Shown in pieces: positions 47,201-55,174 of a stretch of 64,000 bases of DNA. The notes under the pieces were generated by a model. That model did not search any database, had not been told where the DNA came from, and was given only the letters and a program-made list of their open reading frames with translations. The stretch is from Bacteroidetes bacterium UKL13-3 (lineage in GTDB: Bacteria > Bacteroidota > Bacteroidia > UKL13-3). Numbering within the stretch: position 1 is the first letter of the stretch; each line of letters opens with the position of its first letter. Both the position numbers and the translations under genes were made by a program. The stretch is from contig CP012155.1 of assembly GCA_001602415.1 (NCBI GenBank), positions 620,001 through 684,000 of the forward strand, written 5' to 3'.

Positions 47201-47904
47201 TCTTCGTAGAAGGCAGGTTTATCAGCACTTTTAGGTGCAAACTGGGTAACCTTCGGACCTTTCAAAAATGCAACATTATCTTTGTATGCAGATACAATTT
47301 CGTTCGGATTTGTTTCCGATGTTTTTTTAATCAACTTGAACAATGAGGTAGGTTTTTCAATACCATCCACGACAAATGTTCCATTGAAAATTTTATGTCG
47401 GCAGTGTTCTGAGTTGGCTTGCGAAAACGCAAAGATTTCAGAGTCGGTTAACTTACGTCCAAGTTTGATGGAGAGATTATTGAGGTAGTCAACTTCTTCA
47501 CCACTCAGAGCCAAACCTTCCGATTTGTTGTAAGCATCAATGTCCGATATTTCTAAAATCGGTTCCAGTATGATGTTAATGGTAAAGATATCCTGATTTA
47601 GTTCCGCGTACTTTTGCGAAAGCATTGGATCAAAATCAGTAAAATCGGCTATCACTTTTTCAAATTCCTCAATGCGTATAATGCCCGTAATGCCCATGTT
47701 TTGGGTTATTTCAACGGCATTAGTACTCCAAGGGGTAACCATTGCAGCACGTGGACCAACATAATAATCTGTTAGTACTTGATTGTTCAGTTTTTGAGCG
47801 TTATCAAAAAGCCAATTGAGTTTTTGGGTATCCTCGGATGAAAGCTCTTGTTGTGACTGAACTGCAAAAACAGTGTTGTGTTGGTTTACAAAAAAATGAA
47901 TCAT
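44224..47904 (-). CDS. purL: Phosphoribosylformylglycinamidine synthase
   Basis: Converts FGAR and glutamine to FGAM in purine synthesis. 1226 residues, the large single-chain form. Start ATG 47904 gives 'MIHFFVNQHNTVFAVQ', the conserved N-terminus; a frame from 47961 adds 19 unlikely residues. In order: PurS-like N-terminal domain, linker ('FSQANSEHCRHKIFNG'), two AIRS-like halves ('VSIHDHGAGGHLNCL'), and C-terminal glutaminase with catalytic Cys in 'VGICNGCQLLMEL'. A TACCTTCG box lies at 47939-47946. Confidence 0.97.
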   Translation of the reverse strand: MIHFFVNQHNTVFAVQSQQELSSEDTQKLNWLFDNAQKLNNQVLTDYYVGPRAAMVTPWSTNAVEITQNMGITGIIRIEEFEKVIADFTDFDPMLSQKYAELNQDIFTINIILEPILEISDIDAYNKSEGLALSGEEVDYLNNLSIKLGRKLTDSEIFAFSQANSEHCRHKIFNGTFVVDGIEKPTSLFKLIKKTSETNPNEIVSAYKDNVAFLKGPKVTQFAPKSADKPAFYEEKEFESVLSLKAETHNFPTTVEPFNGAATGSGGEIRDRLAGGQGSLPLAGTAVYMTSYSRLESFESAHGSNRPWENGMAERPWLYQTPIDILIKASNGASDFGNKFGQPLITGSVLTFEHQENNRKIGYDKVIMQAGGIGYGKLDQAIKHTPKAGDKIVILGGENYRIGMGGAAVSSADTGAFGSGIELNAIQRSNPEMQKRAANAIRGLVESDHNPIVSIHDHGAGGHLNCLSELVEATGGLIDLDKLPVGDPTLSAKEIIGNESQERMGLVIGENDIDTLQRIADRERSPMYAVGDVTNDHRFTFQSKSTGAKPMDYALEDFFGSSPKTIMTDKTVHTKYADLSYSTQDIPTYLKQVLQLEAVACKDWLTNKVDRCVGGRVAKQQCAGPLQLPLNNVGVMALDYKGREGIATTIGHSPVSALIDPIAASRTAIAEALSNIVWAPLKDGLHSVSLSANWMWPCKNEGEDARLYEAVKSCSDFAIELGINIPTGKDSLSMKQKYPNDEVIAPGTVIISAAANCNNISQVIEPVLKRNGGNIYYINLSQDTFKLGGSSFAQILNKVGVDVPTIKNAAYFKNAFNTLQELIKTGKIKAGHDVGSGGLITTLLEMCFADVNLGAKFDLSLLKEIDTVKAFFNENIAVVFQADASIEAEFEQNGIEAFNIGTIVEGNTVSIKNNADVFSFDVSTTRDTWYKTSFLLDSKQSKNGMAKERYSNYKNQPLQYTFPKHFTGKKPSIDITKPRPKAAIIREKGSNSEREMANAMYLAGFEVKDVHMTDLISGRETLEEIQFIGAVGGFSNSDVLGSAKGWAGAFLYNEKANTALKNFFKREDTLSVGICNGCQLLMELELINPEHEIHSKMHHNVSQKHESVFTSVTIQKNSSVMLSTLEGTTLGVWVSHGEGKFNLPYTEEQYNIVAKYGYESYPANPNGSDFNTAMMCDKTGRHLVMMPHIERSIFPWNWAHYPERNDEVSPWIEAFVNARKWIEYHT

Positions 47905-48131
47905 TTTGTACGTGTTTGAGTGGTTGCTTTTGAAAGCGCGAAGGTAATTGAATTCACTCAATATGTTTGTTCGAATGATAGGAAATGAGGCTTAAAGGGC
48001 AGTTAAAGAATCCCCAATCTTTCAACATTGTTGATGCGGATTGTTGTATAAGCACTTAAGAGCAAATTGCTTACAATCAGCCATGACTTTTCTCAAAGAT
48101 TTTAGTTTTTACAAAAAAGCGGTGTATGAAT

Positions 48132-48743
48132 CTACTTTACCAATGAAAATACATACAAACATTCGCGAGCAATTTGTTTGGAGCGTTCGTCATACGTAGC
48201 CTCTTGTTCGGGCGTATTATCAGACGCTTTAGGGTCGTTGTAGGTTGTGCCAATGCGCAGTTCCACTCCCGGAATAAACGGACAGTTTTGTTCTGCATCA
48301 CCGCAGGTCATAATAGCAGCAAAACCTTGTTGCGGATTGGCAGCATCATTGTATACTTTCGAAAAACATACAGTTTGTAAGTTCTCGCCAATGGCTACAG
48401 TATATTTAGGATTGCTGGTTTTTCCATCATCGGTTATCACAAAACCTGTTCTTTTGAGTGAATTGATAGCATTGATATTAAATGCAGTTGCTTCGGTACC
48501 TCCCGAAAAAGTAAGCACATTTGGTATTTGGTAATAAGCTCCGGCAACAGCCGCCCATACTTGCCCAAAATGACTCCTACGCGAGTTGTGTGTGCACACA
48601 TAAACCAGCTGAACAGGTTCTCCGTTGTCTTTTTTCTGTTGAATATAGGCACTTATTTTTGACAAAAGTTGTTTACGTTCTTCAGGAATGGTATTGAATG
48701 ATGCTGCTATATTGTTGCAAAACTGTTGAATGGCTGCAAACAT
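48132..48743 (-). CDS. arsC: Arsenate reductase-like low-molecular-weight phosphatase
   Basis: 203 residues. The phosphatase loop C-x5-R is 'VCTHNSRRSHFG' (about residue 50), matching the thioredoxin-coupled/LMW-PTP-type arsenate reductases; additional Cys residues ('MTCGDAEQNCPF') may serve as the resolving pair. It reduces arsenate to arsenite for export by the Acr3 pump, whose gene lies 12 bases upstream. Last gene of the ars operon. Some homologues are annotated only as protein-tyrosine phosphatase. Confidence 0.87.
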   Translation of the reverse strand: MFAAIQQFCNNIAASFNTIPEERKQLLSKISAYIQQKKDNGEPVQLVYVCTHNSRRSHFGQVWAAVAGAYYQIPNVLTFSGGTEATAFNINAINSLKRTGFVITDDGKTSNPKYTVAIGENLQTVCFSKVYNDAANPQQGFAAIMTCGDAEQNCPFIPGVELRIGTTYNDPKASDNTPEQEATYDERSKQIARECLYVFSLVK

Positions 48744-48755
48744 GATTGTATAAAA

Positions 48756-49787
48756 TTATTTGGTAAACGAGGATTGTTTTTTGAGTGCAAATTGTACGAG
48801 TAGGATAAGAATAGGAACCTCAATAAGCGGCCCGATAACAGCAGCAAATGCGGCTCCTGAGTTTATTCCAAAAATGGCTATGGCAACAGCAATTCCCAAT
48901 TCAAAATTATTACTACCTGCAGTAAAAGAAATGGTGGTTGTTTCTTTATAGTTTCCACCCAATTTTTTGATTAGATAAAACGTGCTCAAAAACATGAATA
49001 AGAAAAATATAGTGAGCGGAATGGCAATCTTTATCACATCAAAAGGAATAGCTACAATCATTTCTCCTTTTAAACTGAACATTACAACAATAGTGAAGAG
49101 TAATGCCACCAAGGTTAGCGGACTGATAGCAGGAATAAATTTGCGGTTAAACCAGTCAGCTCCTTTGATTCTTATTAAGGTGTAACGCGAAATCATTCCA
49201 CCAAAAAATGGAATGCCCAAATAGATGAGTACACTTTGCGCAATTTCGCTTATACCAATATTTACTTCATAACCTTGTATTCCTATAAGGTTTGGAATAT
49301 ACGTTACATAAAACCAAGCATAGGTGCTGTAAAAAAGAATTTGCATAATACTATTGAGGGCAACCATGCCTGCGCACAATTCATTATCGCCTTTGGCTAA
49401 ATCGTTCCAAACCAAAACCATTGCAATACATGGAGCTAAACCAATAAGCAACATACCCGCCATATAATCGGGATGGTTGCGCATAAATACGTATGCCAAG
49501 CCAAACATTAATGCAGGTCCGATAATCCAACTTTGAAACATTCCAATGGCCAATATTTTCGGATGTTTTAAAATCTTACCTATTTCTTCATACTTTACTT
49601 TTGCCAGAGGCGGATACATCATCACTATCAAACCAACGGCAAGTAACACATTGGTACTTCCGTTTTGAAATCCACTCAACGCATCTTTGGATGATGGAAT
49701 AAAATAACCGATACCCACGCCAACTATCATGGCGAGAAAAATCCATAAGGTTAAAAAGCGATCAAGAAAAGCGAGTCGTTTATTCAT
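48756..49787 (-). CDS. acr3: Arsenite efflux permease, Acr3 family
   Basis: 343 residues with ten hydrophobic segments, as expected for the bile acid/arsenite transporter superfamily. Family signatures: 'IGLAPCIAMVLVWNDLAKGD' (conserved Cys) and 'SFTAGSNNFELGIAVAIAIF'. It exports arsenite across the inner membrane. It starts three bases after the DinB-like gene in the same operon. The gene is often named arsB in annotations. Confidence 0.94.
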   Translation of the reverse strand: MNKRLAFLDRFLTLWIFLAMIVGVGIGYFIPSSKDALSGFQNGSTNVLLAVGLIVMMYPPLAKVKYEEIGKILKHPKILAIGMFQSWIIGPALMFGLAYVFMRNHPDYMAGMLLIGLAPCIAMVLVWNDLAKGDNELCAGMVALNSIMQILFYSTYAWFYVTYIPNLIGIQGYEVNIGISEIAQSVLIYLGIPFFGGMISRYTLIRIKGADWFNRKFIPAISPLTLVALLFTIVVMFSLKGEMIVAIPFDVIKIAIPLTIFFLFMFLSTFYLIKKLGGNYKETTTISFTAGSNNFELGIAVAIAIFGINSGAAFAAVIGPLIEVPILILLVQFALKKQSSFTK

Positions 49788-49790
49788 ATG

Positions 49791-50252
49791 TTAAGTATTA
49801 GGTTGTCCGTATTTTAAAATGATCCCAATTTGTCCAGCATGATAATCCGTGTGCGAAACAATACGACCCAATGCAGCTGCTTTGGTTCTCGTTCCAAATT
49901 CTTTAGTCGTAATTTCTTCGTTCCATTCTAGTGCATCTACATTTTGTATTGCTTGTTGCAGAGATATTAAAGATTCATTAAGGTATGCAGTTAACTCAAC
50001 AAGTTTGGTGTATTGTCCTTTATCTCTCCCTGCACCTAATGTTTCGATGGAAGCTTTGATATCCAATCCGAATACATTGCGAGCAAATAATTGTTCTACT
50101 TCGCCAATGTGTTTTAATAAAAAACCAATGCAATTCGATTGAGGATGCAATCGTTTCAATAAATCAGTTTCTCTAATGTTTGGAAGTTGATTGGTCAATC
50201 TTGTTCGGGCTTCAAGCCACAATGCAAGTAATACTTCTGTTTGATTCATCAT
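49791..50252 (-). CDS. DinB-like protein in the ars operon
   Basis: 153 residues from ATG 50252 (MMNQTEV); a longer frame from 50321 would overlap the previous gene. Four-helix DinB/YfiT-like fold with metal-ligand His residues in 'NCIGFLLKHIGEVEQLF' and 'IVSHTDYHAGQI'. DinB-like proteins often act as thiol S-transferases; here possibly on an arsenic or thiol species (inference from context). Confidence 0.82.
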   Translation of the reverse strand: MMNQTEVLLALWLEARTRLTNQLPNIRETDLLKRLHPQSNCIGFLLKHIGEVEQLFARNVFGLDIKASIETLGAGRDKGQYTKLVELTAYLNESLISLQQAIQNVDALEWNEEITTKEFGTRTKAAALGRIVSHTDYHAGQIGIILKYGQPNT

Positions 50253-50274
50253 TTGAAAATTAGGTTTATCTTTG

Positions 50275-50757
50275 CTAGCAACATCCTCCTCCGGGAGTGC
50301 AACTATCAGGAGTAGCCACAACGGTTAAGTCGACTAAGTTGCGCTTAATTTTTTCGGGTGGAATTCCACATTTATCTTGTGCTAAACAGTTGGTTATTTT
50401 AGTAGTTAATTCGAAGCAACTCGTAGCAGCATTAAAATATAATCCGTACTTCCCGATGGTTTCTGCTTGATATTCTACTTCTATTCCGGCATCGGGTAAA
50501 CGCAACACACGTTCTGATAAATCAATAATATCAGCTAATTTTTGAGGGGCCAAACGATGGTCGAAATCGTTGGCTTCCCACAACTGAAAATTAACTACTT
50601 GCTCGTTTCTTAACGTTCCACCGCAATCAATAAATTGTTTCGTAATTACACCCACTTCGGTAACGTGGAAGTGAGCAGGAACCATTGTACCATTTGGTAA
50701 TTTGAATTGTACTTCGTTTAATGAAGGAAGTACTTTTTTGATATCTGATAGTTTCAT
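50275..50757 (-). CDS. DUF6428-like protein of the ars operon
   Basis: 160 residues, cytoplasmic. Resembles the DUF6428 family, which I recall as frequent in arsenic operons of Bacteroidota. The C-terminus ends 'CTPGGGCC', a Cys-rich tail suited to binding arsenite or a metal, and two more Cys occur in 'CLAQDKCGIPP'. Arsenic chaperone function is an inference. Sits between arsR and the DinB-like gene. Confidence 0.8.
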   Translation of the reverse strand: MKLSDIKKVLPSLNEVQFKLPNGTMVPAHFHVTEVGVITKQFIDCGGTLRNEQVVNFQLWEANDFDHRLAPQKLADIIDLSERVLRLPDAGIEVEYQAETIGKYGLYFNAATSCFELTTKITNCLAQDKCGIPPEKIKRNLVDLTVVATPDSCTPGGGCC

Positions 50758-50849
50758 CTTTAAGTTGATATGTTAATTAGGTTAAATGTGCTAGGGTATA
50801 GTTTTAAAAAGGCTAACAGCCAAAAGCCAATAGCGAATTTTCCACCAAA

Positions 50850-51188
50850 TTAGCAACAAGTTTTGTTAGGTCGTAATGCCATTAAATCATTGGTCATTTT
50901 GTTAAAGTCGGTCATGTACTGTTTCAATACATCCCAGTTGATGCAATAGCAGGATTTGGGTCCGTTTAATGTTCCCTGAATCAATCCCATGTTTTTCAAC
51001 TCTTTCAAATGTTGCGATACCGTTGATTGCGCCAGCGGCAATACTTCTACAATTTCTCCGCAGATACATTCTTCGCGCTCTGCTAGTGTTTTTAAAATAG
51101 CAATACGAGCGGGATGCCCTAGTGTACGTGCAAAATCCGATAAACGAATTTCGTCTATCAGGAAATCTCCTTTTTTGTTGATAGCCAT
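50850..51188 (-). CDS. arsR: ArsR-family arsenic-responsive repressor
   Basis: 112 residues, winged-helix ArsR/SmtB fold: 'LGHPARIAILKTLAE' then the recognition helix region 'LPLAQSTVSQHLKELKNMGL'. Candidate arsenite ligands are 'ECICGE' (about residue 38-43) and the C-terminal 'KTCC'. First gene of the ars operon, with a palindrome overlapping its own -7 box, fitting autorepression relieved by arsenite. Confidence 0.92.
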   Translation of the reverse strand: MAINKKGDFLIDEIRLSDFARTLGHPARIAILKTLAEREECICGEIVEVLPLAQSTVSQHLKELKNMGLIQGTLNGPKSCYCINWDVLKQYMTDFNKMTNDLMALRPNKTCC

Positions 51189-51197
51189 ATATTAAAT

Positions 51198-51214
51198 GTA
51201 TATCGCAAATATAC
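51198..51214 (-). promoter_or_regulatory. ars operon promoter and probable ArsR operator
   Basis: GTATAT and ATATAC (51198-51203 and 51209-51214) form a palindrome with a five-base centre. It overlaps TATATTTG on the minus strand (51206-51213), a perfect TAnnTTTG -7 box located 17 nt before the arsR ATG. Binding there would block transcription of the whole operon. Confidence 0.65.
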
Positions 51215-51386
51215 GATTAATTATAAATTATAAAGTGATATTTAAGCCTTAACGATGCAAAAAGAATTAGGTTATTAAAAGAAATCTAAAACAAATGTAG
51301 TAAGGTGCTATGATTTTTGAAATGGGGGATGGGATTGATGCAAAGATTGGAGATAAGCTGTATTCAAGCATAAACAGATAACAAAA

Positions 51387-52313
51387 CTACGCTTGTTGCC
51401 CAGCCAATAAATACATTACAGCCATGCGCGTAGCCACACCATTCTCCACCTGATCCAGAATGATTGCATTTTTGGAATCGGCTACCTCACTTGTAATCTC
51501 AACTCCGCGGTTAACTGGGCCAGGATGCATAATTACAATTTCTTTGTCTAAACTATCCAAACGATATTTGTTTACTCCATACAACATACTGTACTCTCTT
51601 AGTGAAGGGAAATATTTTATATCCTGGCGTTCGAGTTGTATGCGTAACATATTGGCCACATCACACCATTGAAGGGCTTTCATTAAATCATGTTCCACTT
51701 TTACCCCGAGACTTTCAATGTATTTTGGAATGAGCGTTGTTGGTCCGCAAACCATCACTTCGGCTCCTAATTTTTGCAAGCAGTAAATGTTAGATAGAGC
51801 CACACGTGAGTGTAAAATATCTCCCACAATCACTACTTTTTTCCCTTTTACGCTTCCTAATCTTTCACGAATAGAGTAGGCATCCAGCAACGCTTGAGTA
51901 GGATGTTCATGCGTTCCATCACCGGCATTGATGATTTGTGCATCAATATGTTTAGCCAAAAAGATACAAGCACCTGGAGCAGGGTGACGCATCACCACCA
52001 TATCCACTTTCATGCTCAGAATATTTTTTACAGTATCAATTAAGGTTTCCCCTTTGGAAACGGATGAAGAAGATGCCGAAAAATTAACGATATCGGCACT
52101 TAATCTTTTTTGGGCAAGTTCAAAGGAGATACGTGTACGAGTTGAGTTTTCGAAGAAAATATTGGCAACCGTTATATCGCGCAACGATGGAACTTTTTTA
52201 ATCGGTCGGTTAATGATGGCCTTAAAATTATCGGCTGTTTCAAATACCAATTCAATGTCGTCTCTGGTGAGATCTTTAATTCCAAGTAAATGTCGTTGAC
52301 TAAATTTTTTCAT
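51387..52313 (-). CDS. pyrB: Aspartate carbamoyltransferase catalytic chain
   Basis: Forms carbamoyl-aspartate, the first committed pyrimidine step. 308 residues. Motifs: 'FFENSTRTRISFELAQKRL' (carbamoyl-phosphate binding), 'HPTQALLDAYSIRERLG', 'ADSKNAIILDQVENGVATRM'. No pyrI beside it. The pyrR gene lies upstream in the same direction with 191 bases between. Confidence 0.96.
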   Translation of the reverse strand: MKKFSQRHLLGIKDLTRDDIELVFETADNFKAIINRPIKKVPSLRDITVANIFFENSTRTRISFELAQKRLSADIVNFSASSSSVSKGETLIDTVKNILSMKVDMVVMRHPAPGACIFLAKHIDAQIINAGDGTHEHPTQALLDAYSIRERLGSVKGKKVVIVGDILHSRVALSNIYCLQKLGAEVMVCGPTTLIPKYIESLGVKVEHDLMKALQWCDVANMLRIQLERQDIKYFPSLREYSMLYGVNKYRLDSLDKEIVIMHPGPVNRGVEITSEVADSKNAIILDQVENGVATRMAVMYLLAGQQA

Positions 52314-52504
52314 TTGTTAGCTGTTAGCAATTGGCTGTTAGCTTTTGGCTTTTGGCTTTGGCTAGTCTGTTTTTATTAATAATACTAATGGTCAAAATTC
52401 TTCATCCTTAATATCTTAATTCCTTAATTTTCTTTTCGAATTTCGTGCTTCATTATTCGAATTTCTTTACTCATTTACACATTTAGTCATCTACTCATTT
52501 TCCT
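52314..52504. repeat. Repeat-rich spacer between pyrR and pyrB
   Basis: 52317-52365 is a series of ttggctgttagc/ttggctttt units whose inverted counterpart occurs at 50811-50834 in the ars operon. 52431-52460 repeats the 30-base element of 13415-13444 with 2 mismatches. Tcattta-type repeats follow. A PyrR-dependent attenuator was looked for and not recognised. Confidence 0.55.
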
Positions 52505-53044
52505 TCAATTCGTAACAATATGCACTACATCATTTTTAGATGTTTCTTTCCACTCCACTTTCACCTTATCGTTTGCACGCGAGTCTACTGCCATTCCTAC
52601 GTAATCGGGTTGAATGGGCAAGTGACGACTAAATCTTCGGTCAATTAAAACAAGTAGTTCAACTTTAGAAGGGCGACCAAAATCCGTTAAGGCATCCAAT
52701 GCAGCGCGAATGGTTCTTCCTGTATACAACACATCATCAATGAGTACAATATTTTTATCTTGAACACTGAAGTCCATTTTGAGTTCACTTGGAATTATTT
52801 GTTCATTACCCCTGCGAAAATCATCGCGGTAAAAAGCAATATCCAATTCTCCGTAAAGGATTTTTGATGTATTCAGAATTTCACTGATGCGTGCATGGAT
52901 TCTGCGCGAAAGATAAATGCCACGAGGCTGCAAGCCAATTAATGCAGTTTCGGAAAAGTTGCCATGCTTTTCTATCAGTTCGAAACACAGGCGGTCAAGC
53001 GTGATGTCGAATTGTTTTTTTTCGAGAATTACTTTTCCGTTCAC
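52505..53044 (-). CDS. pyrR: Pyrimidine regulator / uracil phosphoribosyltransferase
   Basis: 179 residues. The PRPP-binding motif is 'VLIDDVLYTGRTIRAALDAL', and 'TALIGLQPRGIYLSRRIHAR' is also typical of PyrR. Members bind pyr mRNA leaders and may have UPRTase activity. The start is GTG at 53044 (MNGKVIL...), overlapping the TGA of the upstream 55-residue gene by four bases (GTGA). Confidence 0.93.
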   Translation of the reverse strand: MNGKVILEKKQFDITLDRLCFELIEKHGNFSETALIGLQPRGIYLSRRIHARISEILNTSKILYGELDIAFYRDDFRRGNEQIIPSELKMDFSVQDKNIVLIDDVLYTGRTIRAALDALTDFGRPSKVELLVLIDRRFSRHLPIQPDYVGMAVDSRANDKVKVEWKETSKNDVVHIVTN

Positions 53045-53208
53045 TTAGTTGATTGCTCTTTTAAGTTGATGAATTCAATATTCTTTCCATCCTTGCTAAC
53101 AGCAATAATCGGATTGGATGAATCTTTAATTTTATCCAAAGCTTTTTTTACTGCAAGCTGAATGCCGCTGGTCAGTTTTTCGAATAGTTGTTTATCGTGA
53201 TTCGACAT
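53041..53208 (-). CDS. Small protein upstream of pyrR, unknown function
   Basis: 55 residues beginning MSNHDKQLFEKL, hydrophilic and Lys-rich, with a possible helix followed by two strands ('NPIIAVSKDGKNIEFI'). The ATG is at 53208. The TGA overlaps the pyrR GTG by four bases, strongly suggesting a real, translationally coupled gene. Function unknown. Confidence 0.7.
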   Translation of the reverse strand: MSNHDKQLFEKLTSGIQLAVKKALDKIKDSSNPIIAVSKDGKNIEFINLKEQSTK

Positions 53209-53326
53209 ATTTCAAAATCGATTGATAGGTTTCATTATCATAAATTTTTAATTCGCCTTTAGCTCCCCAAAAAATAGGTTTGGGTTCAGATTCTGAGTTG
53301 TTATAGATACTCCAATGATTACACAA
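53192..53326 (-). CDS. Possible very small gene, upstream of the 55-residue gene
   Basis: The frame is open from about 53420 to the TAA at 53192 without an ATG; TTG at 53324-53326 is the only standard start and would give 44 residues (LCNHWSIYNNSESEPK...). The composition looks protein-like ('PIFWGAKGELKIYDNET'), and the 17-base overlap with the next ATG fits an operon. Could instead be the tail of a broken gene. Confidence 0.35.
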   Translation of the reverse strand: MCNHWSIYNNSESEPKPIFWGAKGELKIYDNETYQSILKYVESR

Positions 53327-53397
53327 ATGTATGAAATGATTTAACAGGTTGTGTATTCCTCTCGAATATCTTAATACGATACCCTTATATCTAAGAG

Positions 53398-53808
53398 CTA
53401 TTTTGTTTCCGACAACGCCAAAATATGATCAAATTCCTCCGGTCTCACTACTCCCACACTTAACCTCGCTAATCGCACCAAATCCATTTGTTGCAATTTT
53501 TTATCTGCCTTAATTTGTTCAAGCTTAACAGGCTTTTTCAGTTTTTTGAATGGCTTTAATTCTACAACACTCCAGTCGCCCTCAGTAGCTGTTGGGTCAG
53601 GATAGAATTCCTTTACAACCTTTGCAATGCCTACAATTTCCAAGCCTTCGTTACTGTGGTACCAAAATACCAAATCGCCTTTTTTCATGGCGCGTAGGTT
53701 GTTTCGTGCAGCGTAATTGCGTACACCATCCCACACGGTTTGTTTGTCTGTTACAAATTGATCCCAACTGTATTTGTAGGGTTCTGATTTTACTAGGAAA
53801 TAATTCAT
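53398..53808 (-). CDS. EVE-domain protein
   Basis: 136 residues. 'MNYFLVKSEPYKYSWDQF' and 'VRNYAARNNLRAMKKGDLVF' mark the EVE (PUA-like) domain, whose members bind modified bases in RNA or DNA. Cytoplasmic. Its function in this organism is unknown. No nuclease or methylase partner is adjacent. Confidence 0.9.
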   Translation of the reverse strand: MNYFLVKSEPYKYSWDQFVTDKQTVWDGVRNYAARNNLRAMKKGDLVFWYHSNEGLEIVGIAKVVKEFYPDPTATEGDWSVVELKPFKKLKKPVKLEQIKADKKLQQMDLVRLARLSVGVVRPEEFDHILALSETK

Positions 53809-53926
53809 GGTTCAATAATAAAGAAATTCGGAATGCGAAGTGAACAAAATTGCGAAAGGTAAAAACTGAAGTCGTTTATACTAAACCTAAGAATGCAATT
53901 TGAGCCATCCCTAAGACTTCAAAAAA

Positions 53927-53963
53927 GTAAAAAAAAATCCCGACCTGTGTGGTCGGGATTTTA
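53927..53963. terminator. Bidirectional terminator, copy 1 of an identical 37-base pair
   Basis: A9 tract, hairpin TCCCGACC/GGTCGGGA with a short loop, then TTTT. Identical over 37 bases to 55882-55918. It serves the exported-protein gene ending at 53977. Confidence 0.85.
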
Positions 53964-53976
53964 TGATTTTACATTG

Positions 53977-54600
53977 TTAGCGTAAAGTTCTGCTTTTACT
54001 ATTAGTATCAAATAGACTAACACTTTTCACATAAACATACTTTTTTTTAGAACTAACCTGAGTGCAATTTCCAAGCAAAAACATATTGTGCTTTTTTGTT
54101 GGGACTATGGAAATCATATAGGTATTCCAATGTGCCTTTTTATGTTTTGTTCTTTTGCTATTTGACAAATCAAATAGTTCATAAGAACTACTTAAGGATG
54201 AGTTTAATTGTTTAATTGTAAACTCGTCTATGTAATTTACTTGAGAAGTGTCGAACAGCAGAAAACTTAGGGCATAGTCTTTTATATTACCGAATAGAGT
54301 TATTGAAAAATTATAACTGTGCATCGGTTGGGTTTCCGTATCAAGGTTACAGTAAATATATTCAAATACCATATCAGTTGTTAAGCCAACAATATCAATA
54401 GTATCTAAGGCTTTTTGATAATAATCTACTGTATTAATAGCTTTCCAACTCGTTACATTATTAATTCCACTAGAATGTCTATCTCGATATTCTTCTGACC
54501 TTATAGAAAAACAATTATTTGGAATTAACTGATTTTGTGAAGTTGCTACTTTTGTGAAAAAGATAAAGAAGATAAAAAGTAAAACTTTTTTTTTATTCAA
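53977..54600 (-). CDS. Exported protein of unknown function
   Basis: 207 residues from a TTG start at 54600, which gives a strong signal peptide (MNKKKV then hydrophobic, ending 'VATSQ'). The ATG at 54663 or 54633 would place the signal sequence internally. The TTG lies just before the stop of the upstream gene (overlap of 8 bases), suggesting coupling. Mature part hydrophilic, Ser/Asn-rich; no family recognised. Lower GC than neighbours by eye. Confidence 0.65.
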   Translation of the reverse strand: MNKKKVLLFIFFIFFTKVATSQNQLIPNNCFSIRSEEYRDRHSSGINNVTSWKAINTVDYYQKALDTIDIVGLTTDMVFEYIYCNLDTETQPMHSYNFSITLFGNIKDYALSFLLFDTSQVNYIDEFTIKQLNSSLSSSYELFDLSNSKRTKHKKAHWNTYMISIVPTKKHNMFLLGNCTQVSSKKKYVYVKSVSLFDTNSKSRTLR

Positions 54601-55174
54601 AAAGAACAGCCCCTGTTTTGCTAAATTGTTCATTAAAGCGAACATTATAACTGTATAATCCATTTGTAATGTCTAAATCTCTATTATTCGTAGTATTATT
54701 TGTCACATTTTTAACAATGACGTTGCCTTGTTGATTTACGAATGTAATACTTATGTTAGTGACTTGCGGTAGGTTGCTTGAATTAGGAGTAATATTAACT
54801 GCATATGAGTCACTAATTGGATTGGGTGATAACTTAACAGTGTAGTCGGTTTCGAACAAAAGTCTAGGAATACGATGCGTAGAGACTAGTGTTTGGTTCG
54901 TATTTGGGATTTGTAGGGGATTTTCATTTGAAAATGAATATGAAATAGATTCGCCAGTAACTGATAGAATTGGAAATAAACCTTCATTTGTCAAATTTTC
55001 AATGTCTTGCGTTGATACAAGGATTTCTGCTAGCTCGGTTTTTTTGTTCTTAAAAACTACCGACAAATTGCTAAAATTAACTTCAGAAAAATTATCAGTA
55101 TAGACTACTGGTGGTTTAGGGATAGTTTTACCTTCATTCCAACAATCTTCAATTGTAACTCCTGGTGCTGGCAC
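54593..55174 (-). CDS. T9SS sorting-domain protein, N-terminus disrupted
   Basis: The open part is 193 residues from GTG 55174. The C-terminus is a T9SS sorting domain ('TVKLSPNPISDSYAV', then 'GNVIVKNV' and 'ITNGLYSYNVRF'). Upstream in the same frame lies a good signal peptide (ATG at 55321) but a TGA at 55223-55225 interrupts it. The piece between reads better in another frame (see 55175-55321). Probably a pseudogene or a sequence error; if intact it would be about 242 residues and secreted. Confidence 0.55.
   Translation of the reverse strand: MPAPGVTIEDCWNEGKTIPKPPVVYTDNFSEVNFSNLSVVFKNKKTELAEILVSTQDIENLTNEGLFPILSVTGESISYSFSNENPLQIPNTNQTLVSTHRIPRLLFETDYTVKLSPNPISDSYAVNITPNSSNLPQVTNISITFVNQQGNVIVKNVTNNTTNNRDLDITNGLYSYNVRFNEQFSKTGAVLFE

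Noticed and set aside
47905-47961. Longer N-terminus of purL
   Set aside because: The extra residues are not part of the family and overlap the TACCTTCG promoter box.
52314-52504. PyrR-controlled attenuator ahead of pyrB
   Set aside because: The spacer is made of dispersed repeats and no convincing anti-terminator/terminator pair with a T tract was seen.
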